Origin: Pseudoalteromonas sp. Scap06
GTDB lineage: Bacteria; Pseudomonadota; Gammaproteobacteria; Enterobacterales; Alteromonadaceae
Reading direction: 5' to 3'
Assembly (NCBI RefSeq): GCF_013394165.1
Contig: NZ_CP041330.1
Location: 744,001 to 808,000 of the forward strand
DNA: 64,000 bases
Part shown: positions 45,401-55,222 of the stretch, in pieces
Numbering within the stretch: position 1 is the stretch's first letter
Layout: the number at the start of each line of letters is the position of its first letter
Program-made: the position numbers and the translations under genes
The notes under the pieces: generated by a model
Database searches by the model: none
Told to the model about the DNA's origin: nothing
What the model saw: only the letters and a program-made list of their open reading frames with translations

Positions 45401-46336
45401 ATGATTGAAGTTTATGCGCCAGCCTCCATTGGTAATTTTACGGTTGGCTTTGACTCCCTCGGTGCGGCGTTAGCCCCGATTGATGGCAGCTTGCTGGGGG
45501 ATGTGGTTACTATTTGTGAAGCGCCTCGTGATGAGTTTATTTGTAGTGGCGAATACGCCCATAAACTCCCAAGCGATGCGAATGAAAACTTAGCGTATCA
45601 ATGTTTAGTGCATTTTCGTACACATGTAGCACCGAATATGCCAGCCGTAAAATTAGAGTTGAAAAAAAACCTGCCTATAGGGTCTGGGTTAGGCTCAAGT
45701 GCTTGCTCTGTTGTTGCGGCATTTGCAGCGCTGGATAAGTTTGCTCAAACTAATTTAAGCCAAGTTGAGTTAATAGAGCTAATGGCCGATTTTGAGGGCT
45801 TGGTAAGCGGTGGACGTCATTATGACAATATCACTCCTTGTTATCTTGGTGGCTTACAATTAACGGGCGACTTAATTCCAAATAAATCAATAGCGTTACC
45901 TGTTGATGAAAACTGGTATTACGTTGCCGCATTTCCTGGCTTTTCGCTCAATACCGCAAAGGCACGCTCTGTTTTACCAAAAGAGCTAAGTATGCATGCG
46001 GGGGTTGAGTTTGCGCAGCGATTATCGGCTTTTAGCAGTTTATTACTGACTTCACGTTTTGATGAGGCGCTTTGTATTATGCAAGACAATATTGCTGAAC
46101 CACATCGTGCGCCACTAATAAATGGTTTTGATCAAGCCAAACTTAGTTTGCCAGAACTCGGTGCTGAAGTGGTGAGTATTTCAGGCGCAGGGCCGACCTT
46201 GTTTAGTGTATGTAAAACGCTTGAAGCGGCAGAGCAATGCGCGCAGTGGCTAGAGGAAAATTACATCAACGAGCAAGGTTTTTGCCATATTTGTAAATTA
46301 GATAACGACGGCACGCGTCAATTAAATGTTTTATAG
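45401..46336 (+). CDS. thrB: Homoserine kinase
   Basis: 311 aa GHMP kinase: APASIGNFTVGFDSLGAAL at the start, ATP loop LPIGSGLGSSACSVVAAF (about 91) and C-terminal ISGAGPTLFSV. Phosphorylates homoserine for ThrC. Ten nt after thrA with GGGGG upstream. Confidence 0.96.
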   Translation: MIEVYAPASIGNFTVGFDSLGAALAPIDGSLLGDVVTICEAPRDEFICSGEYAHKLPSDANENLAYQCLVHFRTHVAPNMPAVKLELKKNLPIGSGLGSSACSVVAAFAALDKFAQTNLSQVELIELMADFEGLVSGGRHYDNITPCYLGGLQLTGDLIPNKSIALPVDENWYYVAAFPGFSLNTAKARSVLPKELSMHAGVEFAQRLSAFSSLLLTSRFDEALCIMQDNIAEPHRAPLINGFDQAKLSLPELGAEVVSISGAGPTLFSVCKTLEAAEQCAQWLEENYINEQGFCHICKLDNDGTRQLNVL

Positions 46337-46347
46337 GATAAAGAGTC

Positions 46348-47631
46348 ATGCAATTACATAATTTAAAAGAATATTCACAAAAAGTGTCGTTTGTTGAAGC
46401 TGTAAAAACAGGACTAGGGCGTAATCAAGGTGTGTTTTTTCCAGAGTCGTTAGCGCCATTAAGTGATGTTGATGCATTACTAGATATGGACTTTGTTACT
46501 CGCAGCGGCAAAATTTTATCGCACCTTATTGGTGACGAGCTACCAAGTGATACTGTTGCCCAGATGGTTAAGAATGCGTTTAACTTTCCGGTTAAGCTGG
46601 TGGAAGTTGAAGACAATACCTATTGCTTAGAGTTATTCCATGGCCCAACACTGGCATTTAAAGATTTTGGTGGCCGTTTTATGGCCGAGTGCTTAGCGCA
46701 ATTTAATCAAGGCGAAAAAGTGACAATATTGACAGCAACATCGGGTGACACCGGGGCTGCAGTCGCACATGCTTTTTATAAAAAACCAAATATTGATGTC
46801 GTTATTTTATACCCTAAAGGTAAAATTTCATTAGCGCAGCAAAAGTTATTTACAACGCTTGGTGACAACATTCACTGTTATGCGATTGAGGGTAGTTTTG
46901 ATGATTGCCAAGAATTGGTTAAAAAATCATTTTTAGATGAAGAGCTAAAATCGAAGTTAGGTTTAAACTCTGCAAATTCAATCAACATTAGCCGTTTAGT
47001 TGCGCAGGTGTGTTATTACTTTGAAGCCATTGCACAGCTGCCAAAAGAAAAGCGTGCTACAGCGCATATTTCAGTACCGAGTGGTAACTTTGGTAATGTG
47101 TGTGCGGCTATGATTGGCGCTGTTATTGGTATGCCAGTAGGTAAACTAAGCGCGACTACGAACCAAAACGACACAGTACCGCGCTTTATGCTTGATAAAA
47201 ATTGGACGCCTAATGCGACAATTGAATCGCTTTCAAATGCAATGGATGTGAGTAAACCTAATAACTGGCCGCGAGTACAAACTATGCTAGATAATAACTG
47301 GTTTAGTTATGACAATTTTTATTCTGTTAGTGTGGATGAGCAAAGCACAAAATCAGTGATGAAAAAAATTCAACAGCTTGGCTATATTGCAGAGCCTCAT
47401 ACCGCGATTGCCTACCAAGGGCTTATTGAAAATAAAGCAACAGATGCTGCAGGTATCTTTTTAGCGACTGCACACCCAGCTAAATTTAAAGAAAGCGTTG
47501 AAGAGGTACTAAATACCGAAATAGCCATGCCAAAACCGCTAGCAGATGCGCTTGCAAAACCGTGTTTAGCCACTGATATGCACAACGATTATGATGTTTT
47601 GCGTACAGAATTGTTTAAAAAGCTTGCCTAA
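46348..47631 (+). CDS. thrC: Threonine synthase
   Basis: 427 aa PLP enzyme: LFHGPTLAFKDFGGRFMAEC with the Schiff-base Lys, TATSGDTGAAVAHAF phosphate loop and SVPSGNFGNVCA. Converts O-phosphohomoserine to threonine. Last gene of thrLABC, followed by a terminator. Confidence 0.96.
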   Translation: MQLHNLKEYSQKVSFVEAVKTGLGRNQGVFFPESLAPLSDVDALLDMDFVTRSGKILSHLIGDELPSDTVAQMVKNAFNFPVKLVEVEDNTYCLELFHGPTLAFKDFGGRFMAECLAQFNQGEKVTILTATSGDTGAAVAHAFYKKPNIDVVILYPKGKISLAQQKLFTTLGDNIHCYAIEGSFDDCQELVKKSFLDEELKSKLGLNSANSINISRLVAQVCYYFEAIAQLPKEKRATAHISVPSGNFGNVCAAMIGAVIGMPVGKLSATTNQNDTVPRFMLDKNWTPNATIESLSNAMDVSKPNNWPRVQTMLDNNWFSYDNFYSVSVDEQSTKSVMKKIQQLGYIAEPHTAIAYQGLIENKATDAAGIFLATAHPAKFKESVEEVLNTEIAMPKPLADALAKPCLATDMHNDYDVLRTELFKKLA

Positions 47632-47645
47632 AAAAGGCAGATAAT

Positions 47646-47670
47646 AAAAGCGGCTTAGGCCGCTTTTTTT
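47646..47670 (+). terminator. Terminator of the thr operon
   Basis: AAAAGCGGCTTAGGCCGCTTTTTTT, 15 nt after the thrC stop. Confidence 0.85.
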
Positions 47671-47899
47671 GTCTGTTTATGCATCGCTTAAGACATAACG
47701 CATAAGCTATATAAATGTAGTAAATAAAATTCATTTAAAATTGTTATTAGTTTATAAAAAAATATCATCATCAAAATGCTGTGAAATAGTCTCAATCCCT
47801 GTTTAAATATCCTCAACTTAAGAGCGTAGGCAAAACGTCGTTTTAAGCGTACAATAAAGCCTCTAAAAAATACCCATACACGTTGCCCAGGAGACCCCA

Positions 47900-49156
47900 A
47901 TGTTAGAACGTAGCATGAATATTTCGGACTTTGATCCAGAGTTATTTGACGCGATGAGCAAAGAAACATCACGTCAGGAAGAGCATATTGAGTTAATTGC
48001 ATCTGAAAACTACTGTAGCCCACGCGTACTTGAAGCGCAGGGTTCTCAGCTGACTAACAAATACGCTGAAGGTTACCCGGGCAAACGTTACTACGGTGGC
48101 TGTGAGCACGTAGACGTGGTTGAGCAACTTGCTATTGACCGCGCAAATGAATTATTTGGTACAGATTACGCAAACGTGCAACCTCATGCCGGTTCACAAG
48201 CTAATGCTGCTGTTTTCCAAGCTCTTTTAAACCCACTTGATACTGTATTAGGCATGAGCCTAGCGCACGGTGGTCACTTAACACACGGCTCACACGTAAA
48301 CTTCTCAGGTAAAACATACAACGCAATTCAGTATGGCCTTAACGAAGAAACTGGCGAAATTGATTACGCACAAGTTGAAGCGTTAGCACTTGAGCACAAA
48401 CCAAAAATGATCATTGCTGGTTTTTCTGCTTACTCAGGTATTGTTGATTGGGCTAAGTTCCGTGAAATTGCAGACAAAGTAGGTGCTTACTTATTTGTTG
48501 ATATGGCGCACGTTGCAGGTTTAATTGCTGCGGGTGTTTACCCAAGCCCAGTACCATTTGCTCACGTTGTAACAACCACAACACACAAAACATTAGCGGG
48601 TCCTCGCGGTGGTTTAATCATCTCTGCGTGTGGCGATGAAGAAATTTACAAAAAGCTAAACAGCGCTGTTTTTCCAGGTGGCCAAGGTGGTCCTTTATGT
48701 CATGTTATTGCTGCTAAAGCGGTTGCATTTAAAGAAGCACTTCAACCTGAGTTTAAAACATACCAAGCACAAGTTGTTAAAAATGCACAAGCAATGGTTG
48801 CCGTATTACAAGAGCGCGGCTACAAAGTAGTATCGGGTAAAACTGACAACCACTTATTCTTACTTGATTTAATCGACAAAGATATCACAGGTAAAGATGC
48901 AGATGCTGCCCTAGGTAATGCGAATATCACGGTTAACAAAAACTCAGTACCGAACGATCCTCGTTCACCATTTGTTACTTCTGGTTTGCGTATTGGTTCA
49001 CCAGCAATCACTCGTCGTGGCTTTAAAGAAGCAGAGTCAAAAGAGTTAGCGGGCTGGATCTGTGACGTACTAGACAACATCGAAGATGAGTCAGTACAAG
49101 CGCAAGTAAAAGAAAAAGTGAAAGCAATTTGTGCAAAATTACCTGTTTACGCTTAA
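47900..49156 (+). CDS. glyA: Serine hydroxymethyltransferase
   Basis: 418 aa. [16 protein letters not shown] start with GGAG nine nt upstream, PLP Lys in [16 protein letters not shown] (about 230), [15 protein letters not shown] and [15 protein letters not shown]. Interconverts serine and glycine while charging tetrahydrofolate. A 229-nt upstream region without gene holds its promoter. Confidence 0.97.
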   Translation: MLERSMNISDFDPELFDAMSKETSRQEEHIELIASENYCSPRVLEAQGSQLTNKYAEGYPGKRYYGGCEHVDVVEQLAIDRANELFGTDYANVQPHAGSQANAAVFQALLNPLDTVLGMSLAHGGHLTHGSHVNFSGKTYNAIQYGLNEETGEIDYAQVEALALEHKPKMIIAGFSAYSGIVDWAKFREIADKVGAYLFVDMAHVAGLIAAGVYPSPVPFAHVVTTTTHKTLAGPRGGLIISACGDEEIYKKLNSAVFPGGQGGPLCHVIAAKAVAFKEALQPEFKTYQAQVVKNAQAMVAVLQERGYKVVSGKTDNHLFLLDLIDKDITGKDADAALGNANITVNKNSVPNDPRSPFVTSGLRIGSPAITRRGFKEAESKELAGWICDVLDNIEDESVQAQVKEKVKAICAKLPVYA

Positions 49157-49209
49157 TCCAAGAGTAAAATAGTAATTTAGATCACAACTGCACACATTTT
49201 TGTTATGAT

Positions 49210-49237
49210 AATGGCCGCTATAATAGCGGCCATTTTT
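49210..49237 (+). terminator. Hairpin between glyA and nrdR
   Basis: AATGGCCGCTA, three-nt loop, TAGCGGCCATTTTTT; terminator of glyA, 27 nt before the nrdR ATG and just after a TATGATAAT that could be an nrdR -10. Confidence 0.75.
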
Positions 49238-49263
49238 TGTTTTTAAAACGGAAACACACAGTT

Positions 49264-49713
49264 ATGCATTGCCCATTTTGCACCGCCAAAGATACTAAAG
49301 TTATTGATTCTCGCCTTGTCGGCGGGGGACACCAAGTACGTAGACGCCGTGAATGTAATGAGTGCCACGAACGATTTACCACCTTTGAAGGGGCTGAATT
49401 AGTGATGCCGCGAGTTATTAAGCAAGATGGCAGTCGTGAACCGTTCAATGAAGATAAGTTACTAAATGGCTTAACCCGCGCTCTTGAAAAACGTCCCGTA
49501 AGTACCGAACAAGTTGATGAAGTCGTTAATATAATTAAATCTCAGCTACGAGCCACCGGCGAACGTGAAGTGTCTAGCCATTTAGTGGGTGAGTGCATTA
49601 TGGAAGCGCTGAAAAAGTTAGATAAAGTAGCTTATGTAAGGTTTGCCTCAGTATATCGCTCGTTTGAAGATATACGTGAGTTTGGTGAAGAAATAGCCCG
49701 CTTAGGAGAGTAG
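49264..49713 (+). CDS. nrdR: Ribonucleotide reductase regulator NrdR
   Basis: 149 aa from ATG at 49264, chosen because NrdR always starts MHCPFC and has this length. Zinc ribbon CPFC ... CNEC, DNA-binding VDSR-type segment [19 protein letters not shown], then ATP-cone ([19 protein letters not shown]). Represses ribonucleotide reductase operons when dATP is high. Leads into ribD with a 2-nt gap. Confidence 0.96.
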   Translation: MHCPFCTAKDTKVIDSRLVGGGHQVRRRRECNECHERFTTFEGAELVMPRVIKQDGSREPFNEDKLLNGLTRALEKRPVSTEQVDEVVNIIKSQLRATGEREVSSHLVGECIMEALKKLDKVAYVRFASVYRSFEDIREFGEEIARLGE

Positions 49714-49715
49714 TA

Positions 49716-50843
49716 ATGACCATGCAAAGCTCGTTTTCAGAGGATGATAAACGTTATATGGCACGTGCCATTGAGCTGGCAAAAAAAGGGCGCTTTACCA
49801 CCACTCCTAATCCTAATGTAGGCTGCGTACTAGTAAAAAATAATAAAATAATAGCTGAAGGGTTTCATCAATTAGCAGGGCAAGGTCATGCTGAAGTTAA
49901 TGCTTTGGCTGAGGCCGGTGAGAATGCTAAAGGTGCAACCGCTTATGTAACCCTAGAGCCTTGCAGTCATTATGGTCGCACACCGCCTTGCGCTGAAGGG
50001 CTAAAGGCCGCGGGTGTAAAAAAAGTGGTTGCTGCTATGGTTGACAGCAACCCGCAAGTTGCAGGAAAAGGCCTGAAAATTTTAGCGGATGCGGGTATAG
50101 AAGTCGCTTACGGATTACTTGAAGAGCAAGCGCGGGCATTAAATTTAGGCTTTTTTAAACGAATGGAGCAGGGGTTACCCTTTGTAACCTGCAAAATGGC
50201 CGCCAGTATTGATGGTAAAACGGCGCTTAAAAACGGCCAAAGTAAATGGATAACCGGGCCTGCTGCGCGCCAAGATGTGCAACTATATCGTGCTCAGAGC
50301 TGTGCAATTTTAACCGGTGCCGATACAGTCTTGATGGATGATGCAAAACTAAATGTACGCCCAGAAGAACTTCCGGTTTCTTTACCGACCAATTTACCAC
50401 TGCGCCAACCTGTTCGCGTTATTATTGATTCCCAAAACAGACTTACCCCTGAACTTGCCTTATTTTCAATTCAAAGTGAGGTGATAATATTTACCACCAA
50501 GGTTGATAAATCGCATCAGTGGCCTCATTTTGTTAAACAGATCGAAGTCCCCGAAAAGAACAATAAAGTAGACTTACAAGCAGTGCTGCAAAAGCTAGCG
50601 CAATTACAGTTTAATAATGTGTGGTTAGAAGCGGGTGCCACATTGGCCGGAAAAATGGCTGAACTTGATTTAATTGATGAGTTTGTTTTTTACATTGCCC
50701 CTAAATTAATGGGCAGCGATGCTAAAAGTTTACTGAATTTCCCAGAGTTAATGAGTATGCAAAATACCATTAATTTAACTTTTAATGAGTGTGTGCCAAT
50801 CGGTGATGATTTACGTATCACAGCACACAAAAAAGCTCATTAA
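49716..50843 (+). CDS. ribD: Bifunctional pyrimidine deaminase/reductase RibD
   Basis: 375 aa. Deaminase zinc site HAEVNALAEAG and PCSHYGRTPPCAEGL in the first 150 residues; reductase domain after about 155 (MAASIDGKTALKNGQSKWIT, LEAGATLAGKM). Second and third steps of riboflavin synthesis. First of the rib genes in a co-directional cluster. Confidence 0.95.
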   Translation: MTMQSSFSEDDKRYMARAIELAKKGRFTTTPNPNVGCVLVKNNKIIAEGFHQLAGQGHAEVNALAEAGENAKGATAYVTLEPCSHYGRTPPCAEGLKAAGVKKVVAAMVDSNPQVAGKGLKILADAGIEVAYGLLEEQARALNLGFFKRMEQGLPFVTCKMAASIDGKTALKNGQSKWITGPAARQDVQLYRAQSCAILTGADTVLMDDAKLNVRPEELPVSLPTNLPLRQPVRVIIDSQNRLTPELALFSIQSEVIIFTTKVDKSHQWPHFVKQIEVPEKNNKVDLQAVLQKLAQLQFNNVWLEAGATLAGKMAELDLIDEFVFYIAPKLMGSDAKSLLNFPELMSMQNTINLTFNECVPIGDDLRITAHKKAH

Positions 50844-50867
50844 TTATTTTATATAAAGAGTAGCACT

Positions 50868-51521
50868 ATGTTTACTGGAATAGTTGAAGCGACAGGTAAA
50901 ATTGCGTTATTACAAAAAAAACAAGGTGATTTAGCTATTCGTATCCAAAGTAAAAACCTTGATATGAGTGATGTTAAGTTAGGTGACAGTATTGCAACCA
51001 ATGGTGTGTGCCTCACGGTTGTTGATAAGCATATAGATGGCTTTAGTGCTGACTTATCAAATGAAACGATTAGCTTAACGGGGTTTGCACATTACGCATT
51101 AGGGCAAACAGTTAACTTAGAAAAGGCGATGCAACCTGTATCGCGCCTCGGAGGTCATTTAGTGTCTGGTCATGTCGATGGTATTGCCACTATCACAGCA
51201 ATAAATACCAATGCGCGAGCAACTGAATATTGGTTAGCCACCGACGAAAATTTAATGAAATACATTCCTTATAAAGGGTCTGTATGTATTGATGGTATTA
51301 GCCTAACGGTCAATGCGGTTGAAGGTAATAAATTTAAACTAACGATTGTGCCCCACACCAGCGGGCAAACGACCATAGCCGATTTTCAAGTCGGTACCAA
51401 AGTGAATCTAGAGGTCGACCAAATAGCACGTTATTTAGAGCGCCTTGTAAAGGGAGCTGAGCATCCTACTGGTTCAGATATTTCGATGAGCTTACTCGCT
51501 AAAGCGGGCTTTATAAAATAA
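50868..51521 (+). CDS. ribE: Riboflavin synthase, alpha subunit
   Basis: 217 aa with two tandem lumazine-binding barrels: [35 protein letters not shown] and again [20 protein letters not shown]. Dismutates two lumazines to riboflavin. 24 nt after ribD. Confidence 0.95.
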   Translation: MFTGIVEATGKIALLQKKQGDLAIRIQSKNLDMSDVKLGDSIATNGVCLTVVDKHIDGFSADLSNETISLTGFAHYALGQTVNLEKAMQPVSRLGGHLVSGHVDGIATITAINTNARATEYWLATDENLMKYIPYKGSVCIDGISLTVNAVEGNKFKLTIVPHTSGQTTIADFQVGTKVNLEVDQIARYLERLVKGAEHPTGSDISMSLLAKAGFIK

Positions 51522-51549
51522 CGATATTGACAACTTATACGAGCAACTT

Positions 51550-52662
51550 ATGAATTTAAACAGCGCACAAGAAATAATAGATGACATTAAAGCCGGTAAA
51601 ATGGTTATTTTAATGGACGATGAAGACAGAGAAAATGAAGGCGATTTAATTATTGCTGCTGAGCACATTAGTGCAGAAGCAATTAACTTTATGGCGACTC
51701 ATGGCCGTGGGTTAATTTGTTTAACCATGACTCAAGAGCGTTGCTCGCAACTTGATTTACCGCTGATGGTTAAAAATAATGGTGCCGCGTTCTCGACCAA
51801 CTTTACTATGTCTATTGAAGCGTCAAAAGGGGTTACAACGGGTATTTCTGCAGCGGATCGTGCTCGTACTGTTCAAGCTGCCATTGCTAAAGGCGCTGTG
51901 CCAAGTGATATTGTACAACCTGGGCATATTTTCCCTATTATGGCGCAACCTGGCGGCGTATTAACGCGCGCAGGGCACACTGAAGCTGGCTGTGATTTAG
52001 CGCGTTTAGCGGGACTTGAGCCGTCATCAGTGATTGTAGAAATTCTGAATGAAGATGGCACCATGGCGCGCCGCCCTGATTTAGAAGTATTTGCTAAGCA
52101 ACATGATATTAAAATTGGCACCATTGCTGATTTAATCGAATACCGTAACTTAAATGAAACCACTATTGAGCAAGTTGCAAAATGTAAATTGCCAACTGAG
52201 CATGGCGAATTTGACTTAGTAACTTACAAAGACACCATTGACGGGCAGCTGCACTATGCATTGCTTAAAGGTGAAATAAAACAACAAGAACCAACGTTAG
52301 TGCGAGTGCACTTACAAAGTACCTTTAACGATATTTTACTCTCTGATCGTAATGCTGATCGTAGTTGGGGATTATCGCAAGCAATGGCGTATATAGCTGA
52401 GCATAATGGCGCTTTAGTCATCTTAGGTAAGCAAGAAAGCACTGACGAATTAGAAGCGACTGTTAAAGCATTCGCTGCAGCTGATGCTGGCGAGAGTGTA
52501 ACGCCACGCAAATTCCAAGGTACTTCACGTACCGTAGGTGTAGGCTCGCAAATTTTGGCTGATTTAGGTATCCAAAAAATGCGTTTGATGAGTTTACCGA
52601 AAAAATATCATGCATTATCAGGCTTCCATTTAGAAGTTGTTGATTACGTAGAGCCACAATAA
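51550..52662 (+). CDS. ribB: DHBP synthase with degenerate GTP cyclohydrolase II domain
   Basis: 370 aa. N-terminal RibB domain is intact ([49 protein letters not shown] then [11 protein letters not shown]). The C-terminal RibA-like half (from about 205) lacks the Cys triad that binds zinc in GTP cyclohydrolase II (no CLTGDVFGSxRCDCG block), so only DHBP synthase activity is expected. This is the fused RibB-X type known in related marine bacteria. A separate RibA must be elsewhere. Confidence 0.9.
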   Translation: MNLNSAQEIIDDIKAGKMVILMDDEDRENEGDLIIAAEHISAEAINFMATHGRGLICLTMTQERCSQLDLPLMVKNNGAAFSTNFTMSIEASKGVTTGISAADRARTVQAAIAKGAVPSDIVQPGHIFPIMAQPGGVLTRAGHTEAGCDLARLAGLEPSSVIVEILNEDGTMARRPDLEVFAKQHDIKIGTIADLIEYRNLNETTIEQVAKCKLPTEHGEFDLVTYKDTIDGQLHYALLKGEIKQQEPTLVRVHLQSTFNDILLSDRNADRSWGLSQAMAYIAEHNGALVILGKQESTDELEATVKAFAAADAGESVTPRKFQGTSRTVGVGSQILADLGIQKMRLMSLPKKYHALSGFHLEVVDYVEPQ

Positions 52663-52755
52663 TTACACGCTAGGCTATTATTTTATTTATGTGGTATAAT
52701 GCGCAGCAATTTTTGCGCAACCGAAATCGCTTAAACTTATTTTTAGGGTTATCAA

Positions 52756-53220
52756 ATGAAAATTATTGAAGGTAATAAATACGCTCCAGGCAAAAAGTTT
52801 GCCATTGTCATTTCTCGTTTCAATGACTTTATTGGTAGTAGCTTGCTTGCAGGTGCTGTTGATGAGCTAAAACGTACTGGTGGAGTATCAGAAGATGATA
52901 TTACCGTAATTTACGTACCAGGTGCGGTTGAATTACCTTTAGCAGCGAAACGCGTTGCAGCAAAAAAAGAATATGATGCAATTATCGCCTTAGGTGTAGT
53001 GATCAGAGGGGGCACGCCTCACTTTGATCTCGTCGCTGGCGAGTCAAATAAAGGGCTTGCACAAGTATCACTTGAGTATGATATCCCGGTTGCATTTGGC
53101 GTATTAACCACTGAAAGCATTGAGCAAGCAATTGAGCGCGCAGGTACCAAAATGGGTAACAAAGGCGGCGAAGCTGCTTTAGGTGCGCTTGAAATGGTTA
53201 ATGTGTTAGATAAAATTTAA
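52756..53220 (+). CDS. ribH: Lumazine synthase
   Basis: 154 aa. [47 protein letters not shown] with catalytic His, and [17 protein letters not shown]. Forms the lumazine used by RibE, usually as a capsid-like assembly. Sits 93 nt after ribB with a probable internal promoter region. Confidence 0.96.
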   Translation: MKIIEGNKYAPGKKFAIVISRFNDFIGSSLLAGAVDELKRTGGVSEDDITVIYVPGAVELPLAAKRVAAKKEYDAIIALGVVIRGGTPHFDLVAGESNKGLAQVSLEYDIPVAFGVLTTESIEQAIERAGTKMGNKGGEAALGALEMVNVLDKI

Positions 53221-53235
53221 GTTTAAGGAATTTTT

Positions 53236-53646
53236 GTGAAACCAGCAGCAAGACGTAAAGCACGTATCTTAGCACTTCAAGCCGTGTATTCATGGCAATT
53301 AAGCGGCAATGCAATTGCCGATATCGAACAACAAATGTTGATCGAAAACGATGTGACTAAAATTGATGTTGAATATTTTAAAGATTTAGCGCGTGGAGTT
53401 GCAGTAAACCACAAGCAACTAGACGAAGCTGTATCGCCTCATTTAACTCGTCCATTTGATGAATTAGACGAAGTTGAACGTGCTATCTTACGTTTAAGCA
53501 GCTACGAGCTTAAATTTCGTGAAGACGTTCCTTACAAAGTGGCTATCAATGAAAGTATTGAATTAGCTAAAATGTTTGGCGCTGAAGATAGCCATAAATT
53601 TGTAAACGGTGTACTTGATAAAGCTGTAAAACAGTTACGCAAGTAA
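53236..53646 (+). CDS. nusB: Transcription antitermination factor NusB
   Basis: 136 aa, GTG start with AAGGA upstream. [20 protein letters not shown] and [20 protein letters not shown] plus [10 protein letters not shown] are the NusB helical bundle signatures. Acts with NusE at boxA of rRNA operons. Normal neighbour of ribH. Confidence 0.95.
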   Translation: MKPAARRKARILALQAVYSWQLSGNAIADIEQQMLIENDVTKIDVEYFKDLARGVAVNHKQLDEAVSPHLTRPFDELDEVERAILRLSSYELKFREDVPYKVAINESIELAKMFGAEDSHKFVNGVLDKAVKQLRK

Positions 53647-53707
53647 TAACAACTTTAGCTGAAATTTATTATCAGATGAGTTGTTATAAATAACCGTTAA
53701 AAAGGAG

Positions 53708-53730
53708 AGCCGGCATAGGCCGGCTTTTTT
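53708..53730 (+). terminator. Terminator-type hairpin directly before thiL
   Basis: AGCCGGC, four-nt loop, GCCGGCTTTTTT, ending only four nt before the thiL ATG at 53735. It would separate nusB from thiL, and it lies between the only AAGGAG (53702-53707) and the start codon. Confidence 0.75.
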
Positions 53731-53734
53731 GTGT

Positions 53735-54709
53735 ATGAAGGAATTTGAATTAATTAATCGTTACTTTAAAGGTCGTGGCATTACTCGTCGCGATGTTAAT
53801 TTAGGGATTGGAGATGACTGTGCGCTTGTCACAGTTCCAGCGAACTGTCAGCTTGCTGTAACCACAGATACCTTAGTTGCTGGGGTGCATTTTTTTCATG
53901 ATATCTCCCCTCGCGCATTAGGGCATCGAGCTCTTGCTGTTAATTTAAGTGATTTAGCTGCCATGGGCGCAGAGCCTACTTGGGTGTCGGTTGCACTTAC
54001 GTTACCTAGTATCGATCCACAATGGATTGCTGAGCTGACTGATGGCATGCATGAAATTGCTGAGTACTTTAACGTTCAGATCATTGGTGGTGATACCACT
54101 CAAGGTCCACTTAGTATTACTATTTGTGCAAAAGGTACAGTTCCTGAAGGCACAGCATTACGTAGAAGTGGTGCAAAAGTGGGTGATTGGATTTTTGTAA
54201 CCGGTCCGCTTGGTGATGCTGGGTTGGCGATTGAATCGAAAAAACAAGGCTTATCGATTGCACCTGAACACTTAAAAGATATTAATAAACGTTTAAATTT
54301 CCCCACGCCACGTGTAGCTGCTGGGCAAGCGTTACGAGGCTTGGCATCGTCGGCCATTGATATTTCCGATGGGTTACTAGCCGACTTAGGGCATGTGCTA
54401 AATTTATCACAAGTTAGTGCCACCATTAATATTGAAAATGTCCCCACCTCAGATGCCATGCAAGCGAGTCTTGATTTTGAGCAGCGACTTCCTTTTGTTC
54501 TTAACTATGGCGATGATTACGAGTTACTGTATACCGTTGCTGATAGTAACAAGAGTATGCTAGATATTAAGCTGCGCCAATACGGTGTAGAGGCAAGCTG
54601 TATCGGGCAAATAAAAAGTGGTGACGGCAATATAGAGTTATTACACCAAGGTGAGAAGTTTGCTTTTGAACATAAAGGTTTTGAGCACTTTTCCAAGGAG
54701 CAGGTTTGA
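53735..54709 (+). CDS. thiL: Thiamine-monophosphate kinase
   Basis: 324 aa from ATG at 53735; MKEFELINRYF is the canonical start and the TTG two codons earlier adds nothing. LGIGDDCALVTVPANC, AVNLSDLAAMGAEPTW, DISDGLLADLGHV and GDDYELLYTV. Makes thiamine diphosphate. The leader is odd: ribosome-binding-like AAGGAG is 27 nt away, upstream of a terminator hairpin. Confidence 0.93.
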   Translation: MKEFELINRYFKGRGITRRDVNLGIGDDCALVTVPANCQLAVTTDTLVAGVHFFHDISPRALGHRALAVNLSDLAAMGAEPTWVSVALTLPSIDPQWIAELTDGMHEIAEYFNVQIIGGDTTQGPLSITICAKGTVPEGTALRRSGAKVGDWIFVTGPLGDAGLAIESKKQGLSIAPEHLKDINKRLNFPTPRVAAGQALRGLASSAIDISDGLLADLGHVLNLSQVSATINIENVPTSDAMQASLDFEQRLPFVLNYGDDYELLYTVADSNKSMLDIKLRQYGVEASCIGQIKSGDGNIELLHQGEKFAFEHKGFEHFSKEQV

Positions 54710-55191
54710 ATAAAAACCGATTATTTAATTTAAAACGCCCACATCAATTTTTTGGCTTGGGTTTTGGTACTGGGCTCGCACCAAAAGCACCTGGTACATT
54801 TGGCACATTGGCAGCATTACCGTTTATTTTTATTACCATGCATTTTCCGCTATGGTTACAAATTGTATTTGCAGTAGTCATAAGCATCTTTGGTATTTGG
54901 GCATGTGGAAAAACCGCCGATGACCTTCAAGTACATGATCATCCCGCAATTGTTTGGGACGAAGTTGCTGGTTACTATATTACTATGATTGGCGCAGCAC
55001 TTAACTGGCAAACATTACTGGTGGGCTTTTTACTGTTTCGCTTTTTTGATATAGCAAAGCCTGGGCCGATTCGCATACTCGATAAACGTGCCCATGGTGG
55101 GTTTGGTATTATGGCCGATGATGTACTTGCAGGTATTTTTTCGCTTATTTGTTTGCAAGCATTGATAAAAGTAGGTTTACTACCCTTTTAA
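54706..55191 (+). CDS. pgpA: Phosphatidylglycerophosphatase A
   Basis: 161 aa. TTG start at 54706 overlapping the thiL stop, with AAGGAG five nt upstream. FGLGFGTGLAPKAPGTFGTL, DEVAGYYITM, FFDIAKPGPIRILDKRAHGG with four hydrophobic helices; inner-membrane enzyme of phosphatidylglycerol synthesis. Usual partner of thiL. Confidence 0.94.
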   Translation: MNKNRLFNLKRPHQFFGLGFGTGLAPKAPGTFGTLAALPFIFITMHFPLWLQIVFAVVISIFGIWACGKTADDLQVHDHPAIVWDEVAGYYITMIGAALNWQTLLVGFLLFRFFDIAKPGPIRILDKRAHGGFGIMADDVLAGIFSLICLQALIKVGLLPF

Positions 55192-55222
55192 TTTATTATT
55201 TGTTTAACTAGGTGGCAGCACT

